Assembly: GCF_028389875.1 (NCBI RefSeq) | Contig: NC_084670.1 | Coordinates: forward strand, 14,169,383-14,233,382 | Length of the DNA: 64,000 bases | Reading direction: 5' to 3' | DNA from: Rhea pennata | Taxonomy: Eukaryota; Chordata; Aves; Rheiformes; Rheidae | Shown here: positions 1-11,569 of the stretch, piece by piece | Position numbering within the stretch: position 1 is the stretch's first letter | How the letters are laid out: every line of letters starts with the position of its first letter | Position numbers and translations under genes: made by a program | The notes under the pieces: generated by a model | Told to the model about the DNA's origin: nothing | The model's input: only the letters and a program-made list of their open reading frames with translations | Databases searched by the model: none

Positions 1-1769
1 ACAGGGTGGACCACAGTATCAGTGTGTGTGGTTACAACTGTTCAAATGCCAGGGAATGGTAATACAGAAGATCGCACTTCATTATAAATTCTTCTGACTG
101 AATAAGGAAATGGACAGAGGGGCCTCAGAGGATTTTAATTAATCAGTTTAATTTTAATGCACTTCTAAAAGCATTCACTGCCCTTTCCATCACTTTCTTA
201 GCTGCCTGTCTCACCTCAATTATTGAGGAAATGGTTCCAGGGAAACTTCATAAATATCCTTGAAACAACTGTTCATGACTAGTTGCTTTTTTTTTATTAT
301 TAGCAGATGTCTAGGCAGATCCTGCAGAAAAGTCCTGTATAGCTACCTTTACTATTGTTTGCTCCTAGCTAGCTACATTTCCCAGAGAGCACAGTCCGTG
401 TGTTACAAAGGCTGATGATAAAATATTGAAATGTTTGTCTGGGTTCTCAGTCTGGCAGCATTTGTACTGCTGTTAAACTACCCATTTCACATGATTTTTC
501 TCTGAGAACACACAGCGAAGCCTCGAGCTATTTCGTGCCTTGATTTCACAGTCAAGTACCGCCAACGCTAATCTGCTGCTGCGCTAATAAGCGACCAGGC
601 GCTGCCTGCTCTCCTTGTCAATTCAAAGTCGAGAGGCTCTAAATATGTGCTGGGTAAACCAAGGGGGACTTTAGCCTTGTATTACATTTTTTTATACTCA
701 CTATTTTATTGCCGAAGTTTTGTTTTACGATCTGTGGCACCTTCAGATCTTCAGTATAAAATGTGAAGAAGAATTAAGGACATCTAAACACGTAAACATG
801 TAAAGCTTTCCTTTACAGTACCAAGCCCCCCCCATCAAGTTCTGGATGTGTAACTATGTTAAATTGGTTGTCTTTTTATATAAAAGCAAGAGGAGGGCAA
901 TAATTGTACAATTACCTAGTCACCTTTAAAAAAAAGTTTAAAACTTCTAAAACTTATTTTAAGCATCATGCTATAATAAATCGATAATTTACATGAAGCA
1001 TTAAAATTCTGTTTATAAAACACTGCCAGCAATATATCCTTAAATTTTTTTTGTTCTACCCAATGATGGATAAAATATATATATATGTAACCTATTTATA
1101 TTCAATTTCTTTGTTAGACTACTCTTCCTTTAAATTCCTTTTTGTCTGTTATCTTATATAATTTATTATAATATTTAAGTCTGCAAGTTACATATGGAGA
1201 TATGTATCCAGGTACTTTAAAAAGCAGCATAGCGCTGTAGCACGTATCGCTAACCTATCTAGTAGTAATTCATTTCTGAGCGGAGCCGTAGATTCAGAGC
1301 TGAGTATAGGCAGCGCGTGCAGAAAAGATTCAATACGCTTTTATGGTTTACGTCACAGAAATAATATTTGATGTTGACAGATGGAATAGAGTGCTTAGGA
1401 CTTGGAAATAAAGAACAAGAGCACAAAAGATAAGAGAACATTGCGTGTAGCGGGCAGAACACCGTAAGGCGCACACAGTGTTTCGGAACCGGGCAGTGTA
1501 ACAAACTATTAGGTTTCAGGACAAGCAGTGCCTGAGTAGGAGTTGGGGTCTGAGCCAAGCTCGCAGTACACGTGGCTCACGCAGCACCGTTTACATCACA
1601 CTTTTTCAGTGAGTAATTGTGCACTGTACAGCTGTTTAGCTCTTTGATCATTTGCATGTGCCGTTACCATGCATAATGCAATCCCAGAAACCGCGCGCTC
1701 TGCTCGGAGATGCTATTCAGAGATGCAATTTTGCACGTATTTGTGTGCAACTAACAATCCAGTGGCACT

Positions 1770-1815
1770 CACAGTTTACAAGGTGGTTACTTCACAGATT
1801 ACAAGGTGGTTACTT
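1770..1815. repeat. 23-bp tandem duplication
   Basis: Two adjacent 23-base units (1770-1792 and 1793-1815) share CACAG and TTACAAGGTGGTTACTT and differ at one base. A partial echo (TTGGTTACTA) follows. This is a local duplication with few changes, so probably fairly recent. Confidence 0.9.
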
Positions 1816-4800
1816 GCCAGTTGGTTACTATTTAAACAATTTTGAAAAGGAACATATAGATTTATCTTTCTCAATTAAGAGAAATGGAATATATTACTAA
1901 GTATAAATAGATCAAAATGAAAGTTAAGCTTTTAGACGAATCCAAAGCATTAAAATATCATTCTGCAAAATGTTTTGCTTATTTATCCCTTCCTAGGATA
2001 CTTCAGGATGTTTCATATGACTGGAAAATTGTGTTTATGGTCAGTCATTGATCCAGCTTCCCAGATCAGCATGAATAGCTTACCTTCTCTGGCTATGTAA
2101 AAATTTTCAACGAGAACCTGCCCAACAAGGCGTCCTTTGGAAACTCATCTCAGACCAGTAAGATATGCCAACTATCTATAACATCTTGAGGATCATCTGC
2201 ATGTTTTAATACTTCATGAAATTATTATTATTTTATTTTTATATATCAACTCCCCAGTCTCTGCCTTTGGATCTTTCAATCACAACAGAAGTTTTTTCCT
2301 TTACTGAGTATTCATTTCTGTCGGGTGACTGGGTATTTAATGCCTTATGAGAAGTTACTATGGAAACCAGCAAATTAAAATTGACAAATTGTGGTTCTTT
2401 TGAACATAGTTAAGACAAATGAAAGAAACATATTCCTAAATGGTAGTAAAGGAAAATGTCCCCATACTTTGCTAATAGGATTGTAAGTTACTAGAAGTGG
2501 CACATTTTGTGCATATTTTATCATGCACAAAATGTTCTTTCAACAGAAAGAATTGAAATTTACTTTGTGATATCTCTAATGAGAGGTTTCATTAGCCTGA
2601 ACTTGAAACTAAATGGCAAAAAATTTTGAATTGCTGGCCCAGATCACCTATTATTATGTTTAGATGGCTGAAGGCTGTATAGGATCACTGTACTCAGTTT
2701 TTGTCTGCTAAGGATTGCAGATGTTCATGTATAACAGGATGTGTTGTAGCTCTGAAACTATAGTAACTCAACAGATAAATTAAAAATTACAATACGATTT
2801 TTCTGTGCCCTATGGAAAGTACTTTTATGCTCAAATTACAATGTAAAAACAATTGAACAATAAAAAGATGAAGATGTACTGAGGAGAAGAAAAATGACTC
2901 CCTATCAAATAATAGAGAGGCTGTCAGATTTCATCTGAATTTTGCTAGTGGCTTGAATGGAGACGCCTAAGGTATTTGTAGCTCATGAAGAGAAAGCCAT
3001 GTAAACCATTATCATTAAAAATTCCAGAGAAGAAAAATCTTTTAGCCTTCCTAAGTATAGGTTAAATTTCTGTTGTAAGATTGGCTTGATTGAGTTGACC
3101 TGGATAAATTGTAGCGGGTGGTTGTTGGGTCCAGCTCATCAGGTGTACGTCGGCCGTTGGCCTCCACTGAATCGCAGGCTGCGTGGAAATTGGCCCTCTA
3201 AATTCCCACCTCTAACCTGTCCCGCAGCGATGCTGACTTTGGAGGAGCAGAGCGGGGACGCTCCAAGTGACATACGGATGAGAGGTGGTTTGGAAAGCAG
3301 TTCCCAACGCCTCTCCGATACTAGGTTTTCACCCTGAGCTTTTCCTGTGTCTCTGTTAATCCATTCACCACGCGCGAGGAGCTGAAGTTCACCCAGGAAG
3401 TCTGGCTCTTTTGGGATCTTATCTTTGTGGTAGGTTTCAAGGCCTGACCTTAAAAGTGACTGCAGCGTGGGTTAGCAGTGTGAACAGCTGCCAGGCAGGC
3501 AGCGCTGGTATTTTGAGGATAACTTTCCCCTGGAGCACTGTAGAGGCTGAAGGAGATGATAGAGTGCTCATTTAAAGCGGTCAGATTCTGCAGGAGAACC
3601 CCAAGCTTGCTTGACTCCTAATTTTTTTTGGACTGGGGGCATAGTTTAGACCCACTTTAGGTTGAGAGGTCATGGAGGTTCTCAGCAGAACCAAGAAGCG
3701 TCTTGAGACTACCCATCTGCACAGCTCCCTAAGGAACTGCAAAACTCGGCGACGTGGCAGCGCCTCTGGGGAGTGAGCACGGAGCGTGGAGCCCCCTTGA
3801 AGGTGACCTCCGAGTGGCAGAGACGCACTCGGGCTTGGCTGGTCCTGGCTGCTGGTCCTGGGCAGGACGGGAGGAGCCTGCGGTGGGAGATGATGCGCAG
3901 AGAAGTGATGCTCTGCTGCAGGGTATCCCACCTGTGTGTGGAAAGGGGATGTTGACACAGGCACTGGGAATCACTCGGGAAAGCGTAGCTTATTTTTTGT
4001 TTACGTGCCTGTTCTGTTGCTGTGCTCTCTCGTTTGTTCCCTTTCCCCAGGCTCCCTGGACAACCTCTGCGCTGCAGGAGCATGCAGGAGATGCCTGTTA
4101 AGTAAGAGACCAGAGAACATTTTTTTTCCCTGCATTTCTTCATGGAAGTTTGAAGTGGCTCAATTATTTAATGTACTGACAAACCTTTTTTGTTGCAATT
4201 ACTCACCAGTGATATTACCCTTGCTTTGCTGGCTGACAGTAAGCCAGCTCTCCGGCTGCATGAAACAGCGAGTTGTAAATGAGCAGGCTCTTCTAAAATT
4301 ATGTTCACTTGATACGCTCTCTAAATAGTGTTTTATCTTTGTGCAAGACACATTGATAAATGGATGGAAGATTCTGCATAATGTAACTGTGTTCTTGAGA
4401 AATCTCTCCATTTTTCATGTTCTTGTCTAGTAGCTTTTCACAGAAAATTTTATTCCAAACCAGTTATCCCTGTGCTGCCTTCAGAACCAACACACAGCAT
4501 GACAGTTGCTTCAGGTGATAGTACATTTTGTGTGCTAACGTAATTAAATACAGACAGAAGCAGTTGTTAAAAACAAATGAATCCTACATCTAGGGCCTAT
4601 GTTGCCATCTGAGAGAGAAGTTAAACAACGATGCAACGGAACAGAACTCAGAGAGCTGACCGAGCTCTCTGCCAACACAGTCCCTTTCCAAATTGCTGCC
4701 ATTTCTCCACCGGCATCTCAGGGCTCCTCCATCTGTATTTCCTCTGCACGCCCTTGTAAAGCTCTCACGCTAGGTTAAGGTTTCTCAGGTTTTGCAATAA

Positions 4801-5768
4801 AACATTTGAGAACAGGAACCACATTGTTTAAAGCAAGGAAGTAAGCAGAAAAGAAAATTAAAAGAAAAAAGTGCAAAAAATTCCTTTTGCCTATCTCATA
4901 GGAGTCTTTATTTTATTGTTGAAATTTTGGTTTTGTTCAACAGTTTTAAATAGTTGCTTGATCTCTAGGCTTGAAAATCACTGAGCAGGATTTCTTGTAT
5001 TTACATACAGGGAATCATTTTTTGTGTGTACAACATTTCCAGTGGCTTCATATTTGTGGCTTAGTGTCTTTGCTGAGTATTGGACTTCTTCAGATTCAAG
5101 TCTGAGTATCCTCAAGTCTGGAGTGCTTTGACTTATTTGTATGTGTAGATGTGATTAACTAGGAGATTTGCTGACATTTTTGAATGTAATACTCACTTGC
5201 AGATTTCCATCAAACTCAGTGGGACTGAGCAGTTCTGGAAATAAATCATAAATATTCATGCAGAGCACTCCAAAACTGAGATATCCCAAGTACGTGAGTT
5301 ACTGAAACTTGGTGAGATTTTTATTTTTCAGACTGGCTAGAAGCAAGAAGTACCTGAAGGTTACTGTCTGGCTGTTTTTTTACAGCCCAATTTTTGCAGA
5401 TACTTAGCACACTTTTAAAGACAACTGTACCTTGCAGTATATATCTTAATTAATCTGAACTCTGATGGCTGAGAAACTTAAATTCAACACATAAAAACTA
5501 GTAAGATTAAAGATGTCAAATTGGGAGAATCTTCTGATACACTCTTGATACGGTGCGTTGCCTTTTTTCAGTAAATAAATGTTCTCCATATGGTTTTCTT
5601 GTTTACGTAGGAGAGAAGCATTGCGAAAGGAAATACAGAAGAATTTGTTTAGACAAAAAGCAGCTCTCTAACTACTCACATAACCATGTGAAAGACTAAA
5701 AGAATAAATGGGATTATCTGGTTAAAGGTATATGGGGGAGTTGCCAGCAAAAACCTCAGTTCTCTTTA

Positions 5769-5882
5769 AAATATATATATGTAGTATATATTACATATAT
5801 GTATACTCTCTATATATATATGTTTGTGTGTGTGTGTGAGTATATATATATATATATATATAAATATATATAAAACATATGT
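5769..5882. repeat. Compound TA/TG microsatellite
   Basis: The segment mixes (TA)n, TACATA-type and (TG)n runs, including GTGTGTGTGTGTG at about 5826-5838 and a long (TA)n at about 5841-5860. It is low-complexity DNA; the lysine/tyrosine/isoleucine-rich frames crossing it are artefacts. Confidence 0.95.
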
Positions 5883-6764
5883 ATGTGTATGCAAACAAAA
5901 GAAGCTGGTAACTAGCTTTGACCTGATGATACAGAAAAGACAGCGGATAACAGGGCAGCAGCTGGAGCTGTTATCAACAGATCCCGCAGCATTTGTCCCC
6001 AGCTTCTGCCTTCTGCTTCTCTCCAAGGCTGAGGGCTCAGCTCAGCATTGCCACTGACTTTGCCCAGAGCCTCAGGCAATGGGGGAGCAAAGGCCGAGGC
6101 AGAAACGGTTACTGCAACTGCCAGAGCGGCAGCAGCCGAAGGAAAAGTCAGAGCAGAGCAGAAGAGCTGGCGCTAACAGCACTGACATCTAACTACCCTC
6201 TGACGCAGTCTAGCGCCCGCGTCGCGCCGCTCTGCCTGCCGGCGTATTGATTTTGAACTCCGCGTGGCGTCCAGACGCTGCAGTGATGGACACTGAATAA
6301 GTCACGTCGTTTTGTTCTCAGTGAAGGTGACTCAGGATGCTCCAGAGACGGGAGTGATTCCCAGGCAGGCCGTCAGACCGCCATCAGCTGTAAGCTATTT
6401 TGCTCGCCCTCAGGAATTCGGTAACCGGGACAGAGGAAAAGACAGTTATTAGCTCCTTACGGCTGTACTTGGCTACTCTACGCTAGTTTACTGTTGTTCC
6501 GTGGTCAAGTGAGCTGCAGCTTATTCCCCAGGTGGCTGCGGGGAGGGCGTTGTGAGAAGTTACACGTGCGGCGATGTGAGCCTGGTGGGACCAACTCTGC
6601 TGCCGCTGCGAGGCAGGGAAGTAAGCAGCACAAGGCAGAGCGAATGAGATGTAGTCAGGCTTCTGAAGAAATACACAGATGGCTTTCTGAAGAAATACCA
6701 CAAATACCACCATGCTTTCTCAATACTGCACCTGCTGGTATTTAAATTACTTTTACATGATTTT

Positions 6765-6812
6765 GTGCTTTCTTTCTTTCTCTTTTTCTTTTTCTTTTTT
6801 TTTTTCTTTTTG
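6765..6812. repeat. Pyrimidine-rich CTTT/T tract
   Basis: About 48 bases consist of CTTT and CTTTTT units and poly-T on the plus strand. This is low-complexity sequence and the source of lysine-rich minus-strand frames. Confidence 0.9.
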
Positions 6813-7692
6813 GCAAGGCCCCCAGGCTTACACAGATTCTTTTCACTGTGGAAGATGTGCAAAATGTAAGTGTAGTACCGTTTGAAATTACGTTTTCTTT
6901 TAAATTGATCTGTAGCTCTTCATGGCCATCTATTTTGAGTGCATCACAGGACGTTTTCACAGCTCCATTTACTGCTGTGTCCACTTCTTGGTAAATACAG
7001 ATAGTACTGGATGCTCTCATGCCTTTCTATCCATTTCTGAAGTCTCTCTAAACTTTTCAGCATATGAGTATCCAAAGCTAACGAAGCTCTTCAGACCTAT
7101 CACAACTGTTACAACTTGGGGAACAGAAGGATAGGTTAAGAAATGACTTGTCTGGACTTACACCACTGGTTGCTCCGAGAGGCAGCTGAGAACTCCAGAT
7201 TTCTTGATTCCTTTTCCTTACCTAAGAAAGATTTGAGGGCAAGGTTCTATGAAGTAAAGAAAACTTTTACATAGCTGTACTGCATTGTTTAAAGTCTCTT
7301 ATTTTTCTCATTTTATTACAGCTTGACAACTGTGATTAGAAGCAAATGTCTAATTTGAGAAGGCCAATTCAGAAATACAGTCACTATCTGGTACGGTCTT
7401 CTGTTCTGCGCGAACCCACATGACCATGAACATCCGGCTCCTTTAGCCTCGTGCAGCATGGGATCCAGACAGATGTTATGGCTGAGCCTGTGATTTTGTT
7501 TACAAATGTTTCCACTCAGAAAAAAAAAAAAAAGTTTGCAACATAATTTACTCTAAGTTAGTAAAACCATAAATGCATTTCAGTATTACGTTTAATGTAC
7601 GTCCAAAAGACAGAGACCCTGAACTTTCCTGTTAGGTTTTGAGTCCTTTTAACATTTCCTATTTCTTGGTTTCATTTGCCCTTTGAACAGAG

Positions 7693-7746
7693 GTTTTGAT
7701 GATGCTGTCTGAACGATCTGTTTTGATGATGCTGTCTGAACGATCT
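7693..7746. repeat. Perfect 27-bp tandem duplication next to poly-T
   Basis: Two identical 27-base units (7693-7719 and 7720-7746), each beginning GTTTTGATGATGCTGTCTG, lie head to tail and run straight into a T tract to about 7759. Perfect identity suggests a recent slippage or duplication event. Confidence 0.95.
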
Positions 7747-7759
7747 TTTTTTTTTTTTC

Positions 7760-10700
7760 ATCTGAAATTATTTCTATGTTTTCTATGGAAAAGGGCCTCC
7801 TTCTGCTTCACTGGTTTCATGTGTGTGTTACAACAGAACAGTGCATGAAGATTACAACTGTCAAACAAAATAAGAACATTTTGAAAGGCAGATATCCTTT
7901 CCAGACACTAATGGGGTTCTTTGCCTAGGTCTACACTGACACATTTTAAAAAAAGTCCAACCTCAGCAAAACTCTCTGGAAGTCAGACAACATGGTAATA
8001 CTTCATACTTTTCTGATGCTTTCCATTGCAACTGCTCTACCATCAGCAAATGCATCTTCCAGATCTTTCACAGAGTCTTGGTAGGTGCTGCTGGCTTCAG
8101 CAGACAGATGAAAGGTCTGCTCACCACCACCTCTGCCTCCAGACTGTCTTGGCCACCCATCTCTGTGCAGGCCAGTGTACTGTGGGCTTCTCTGCAAGCA
8201 GATGTGGTGCCCTCTGAGGGCACTGGAAATGCTCCAGTTGCCTGCAGCAGACACTGGCTCAGCTTTCAGGAGACAACCTGTGTGCCTGGAGTAAATTCCT
8301 GGATTAAGACTTGTGATCTAACATACTGGATGCAGCAGAAGTTTCCAGATGTTTAGTCCTTGGTAATATGTAGCATAATTTTGACTAAACTTCAGACTGT
8401 AGTAGATATTCAGGATGCTGTCTAAGGAAATGAGTGCAATTTCTGCTGGATACAGGTGAGAATTTGGACTTCCTCATATTTATTTCAGCATCTTTTTTCC
8501 ATGTTTCATCAGGCACTGCGGAATAACCATTTTCTTTGTTGCTCATTAAAAGATTTCAAAAGATACTTTAGTATTTCCTATTCTTGAGACAAGTATGTAA
8601 AAAAAAAAAAAATCCTGTATAAAATGTATATTCTATTCTGAAGTGGTTTAGTTAACAAGTAATGTCCACAATCCAGAAATACTGTGTTTTTAAACCAAAT
8701 GGTTTTATCAGATCTGCTTGAAATATTACATGTGAGTATAAGATGGGTTAAAATCTCTAGCAGCACACATTTTAAGTGAAATGACTTTGTAAATTTAAAA
8801 ATGTAGCAGCAAAACAAAACTATCCTGAGTTGATGTTTTGTTACAATCAGAATTTAACATGTCTATCTGAAGTCTCCAGAATGATTGGGAAATATGGTGG
8901 TTCCATATTTCCTAATTTGCAAATGGCACTAAAAATAGCTTGGAATACATCAGATATTGCTCTATATGAACTGTTGTTATAATTGCTGTAGGACTGTGAG
9001 CAGATATCCACAAAACAGTTTCTTTAGTGACTTACCTTACGTAGCATGAACAAAATTGAGAATTATTATACTTCTGTCAATATTACTACCTGTAGAGTAG
9101 CAAAAACTGTAGCAAAATTCACGTTGGTAGGATGCAAAATCCTAGGTTGATATAAATTACCTTATTTGGAGTCACACATTTAACATCTTAGACTGAGACC
9201 TAAGGATATTGCATGTAATACTGTGCATTACCGGGAGAGAGTGTTCTGTCTGAAAGGTTAATTCTAAGAGGCGCTGAAAACTTTCTATTGCCATTCAAGT
9301 TGCAGGACATTCAGATGATGCACTTACTATCTGGCACGTGGCGTAGTGTAGCATTTCTTTTCTGCAAGGCAAAACACAAGACAAGCATGGAAGGAGAAAA
9401 TAAAAGGCTGGATAAAGGTGAGCAGAAGACAAAAGTTAATTATATGGTGGATCTTGAATGTGAAATACTTGGTGGTATGGTGGACTTTTGAGGAAGTGTT
9501 TGAGATAGAGACGTGCAGAAGGTGGGAATAGACATTAAACTAACTATACCTTTCATCGGAGTAATGGAGAGTCAGAACTGATGCATGACCATCTGAGAAT
9601 GCGTATTTTAAAGCATGTGGTCACTCATTTTCATCATCTTTTCCTTTTCTTCATGTATCTCCAATGATAATCTGACCGCCTCTGTGTATTAAGCCATTTT
9701 TTTGGGGGGATTCCACTATCCTTAGCTACTGACATTTAAGCAAGATGTCTACCCACAATTCTGCTTGGAGAGTACATCGAAGTGTGTATCAAATCCATCC
9801 CAACACACCCTTCAAGTAGCACCTATTTTGACTAAGTGTGGACGTATTAGGTCATGACTTAAACACGAGTAGATTGAGGGAGCCTAATGCAATGCTTATG
9901 CTGAATTTTTGTCATTGGACAGATGGGACAAATGATTCTTGATATAAAGTAGAGACTGCCTAAGATCTATTTTACATTTCAGCTATAAATACTGTACTTG
10001 CCAGGTCACATTCATTTCCAAGAACTGTCCCTCAGTTTGTAATTTTGAGATTACGCCTGTGATGAAGGATTTTTCTGTGTGTTTTGTGAGCAGTCTCCTG
10101 CATTTACAGCATCAACTCCTCAAAGCAAGTTTTCACTTTGGAAAGCAGCACCCATACAAGGAGAAGCCAATTACCTATTGCCCCAGTTGTGCACACAAAT
10201 GGACACTTAGCCCAGTGCCAAGGTAGCTGCATGTTTAGTAACCCTCTGCATGGCATAAGACATATACAAACCGTTTCTCTCATGTTTGTTTATTTCTCCT
10301 GTGCACATATGTTTTTGAAATACTTGTATTCAGAAGTTTGTCATGGTTACTAGATGTGCAAACTATGTGGTCTGACTCACGGGGTTAGTAGCCAGTGTTA
10401 ACATTAGATTTCTTTATGTTGTGTTCCTTGAAAACTTTCACAATTCTGCAAGCTATTGCAGACTCTCTTAATTGCCTGTTGGCTCTTGCTTGTAGAAGTC
10501 TATACAGGCAAGTCTCATGGTTAAAAAGTATGTTTGGTAAGGTTTGGTTGATCCTACTCACTGACTTCTGTAAATAAAGGCAGCCCCTCCAATAAACCAG
10601 ACACGCTCATTTCTTTCAATAGAGATTTGCAGGAAAGTGTTAGTAGAGACATCAAGCATCTGTGCCTGTTGATTTTGGGCAATGTATGAGAATTGCTTGG

Positions 10701-11556
10701 TTTGGCAATAGTTACTAACGAGTACCTTCCTAATTTAAATTGGAAAATTTAAATTTAAATTCCTAATTTTTATGTCATTTTCCATTGACCTGTATTTGTT
10801 CAGTTACAAAGTTGACTGGTGTGCCATATATCTACAGCTTATGCTGACTTTGAACTACATTTGCATTTTGATAGCCAAAAGGGGCTTTACTGGTCTTTCT
10901 GGGTCCTCGATGTAGCACAATGCTGTGCTTAGGAGCTGAGGAAACATTTCTTCCTTCTGGAAGTAAATGCCATACAATCTGTGTCTGCCTGCAGGGAAAG
11001 TGATGAAGAAATGGTTGTATCTCACAGAAAATGAGAGAAGTTTCACAGAAAATGGCCGGAGAAAGGTCAAATTTGTGAGTATTGTATGTTGTGAAACTTC
11101 CATTGTGAAATTAAGGAAGAACTTATGAAATTAGTTTCTACTGAGTAGATGAAAGGCAGAATCTGGCCCATAGGGAGAAGTAATAAGTATAAAATCAGAA
11201 AAGCACAATAGTTGTATTTACATAAAACCTTAGTAAAACAAGCTGTGTTATTTTAGCTGAGTCTATCCGATTTATTCTCCAAACACAATACTTAATGATA
11301 CGTAACTGGCATCTGATCAGTACCACGTAAATGGAGAGCTGTTGTGAAATGTTCTGTATTAGAAACAGTTTCTTCTCTCCGTGCATTCCCAGGAAAGTCT
11401 GCTAACCCGTGCTGAGAGAGTGCCCACGAGGGAGTAGCAGCACCAAATGTGCTTTTGGAAGACAGAGGATAATCCCGGGCTGCGGTGATACAACCGCTGT
11501 GTTTCTCATCGTCTGTATTCTGCTCCAGAGGCTGGGTCGGAGATGGATCAAGGCTC
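7760..11556. other. Intergenic, no supported gene
   Basis: No recognisable gene. A more GC-rich block at about 8000-8340 carries short overlapping frames on both strands, with no splice pattern or family match. A (A)n run is at about 8598-8611, and a hairpin at 8884-8916 is listed separately. Confidence 0.65.
8884..8916. repeat. Short inverted repeat (14-bp stem, 5-base loop)
   Basis: GGAAATATGG (8888-8897) pairs perfectly with CCATATTTCC (8903-8912) across a TGGTT loop. The stem extends outward through one G-T pair and three further pairs. It is short and may be chance in AT-rich DNA. Confidence 0.7.
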
Positions 11557-11569
11557 GGGGGGGGGGGGG
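11557..11569 (+). repeat. G13 homopolymer
   Basis: Thirteen consecutive G bases on the plus strand lie in a locally GC-richer block (11,460-11,800). It encodes a spurious poly-proline stretch in minus-strand frames. A G10 run is at 12537-12546. Confidence 0.97.

Larger units (their letters stand above)
1..7692. other. Intergenic, no supported gene
   Basis: No open frame here resembles a known protein; all are short and lack exon-like context. About 660-1230 is AT-rich. Mildly CpG-containing, more GC-rich patches occur near 3090-3360, 3690-4100 and 5950-6260, where overlapping short frames on both strands reflect fewer stop codons rather than genes. Local simple and tandem repeats are listed separately. 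Confidence 0.7.

Noticed and set aside
3581..4328. Cluster of overlapping 60-144 codon frames
   Set aside because: Frames on both strands shadow one another in a moderately GC-rich patch, with no domain, splice or homology signal.
8003..8356. Possible retrogene fragment (minus-strand frame ending in acidic/helical residues)
   Set aside because: I could not match it to any family; there is no poly-A tail at the expected end and no flanking duplication.
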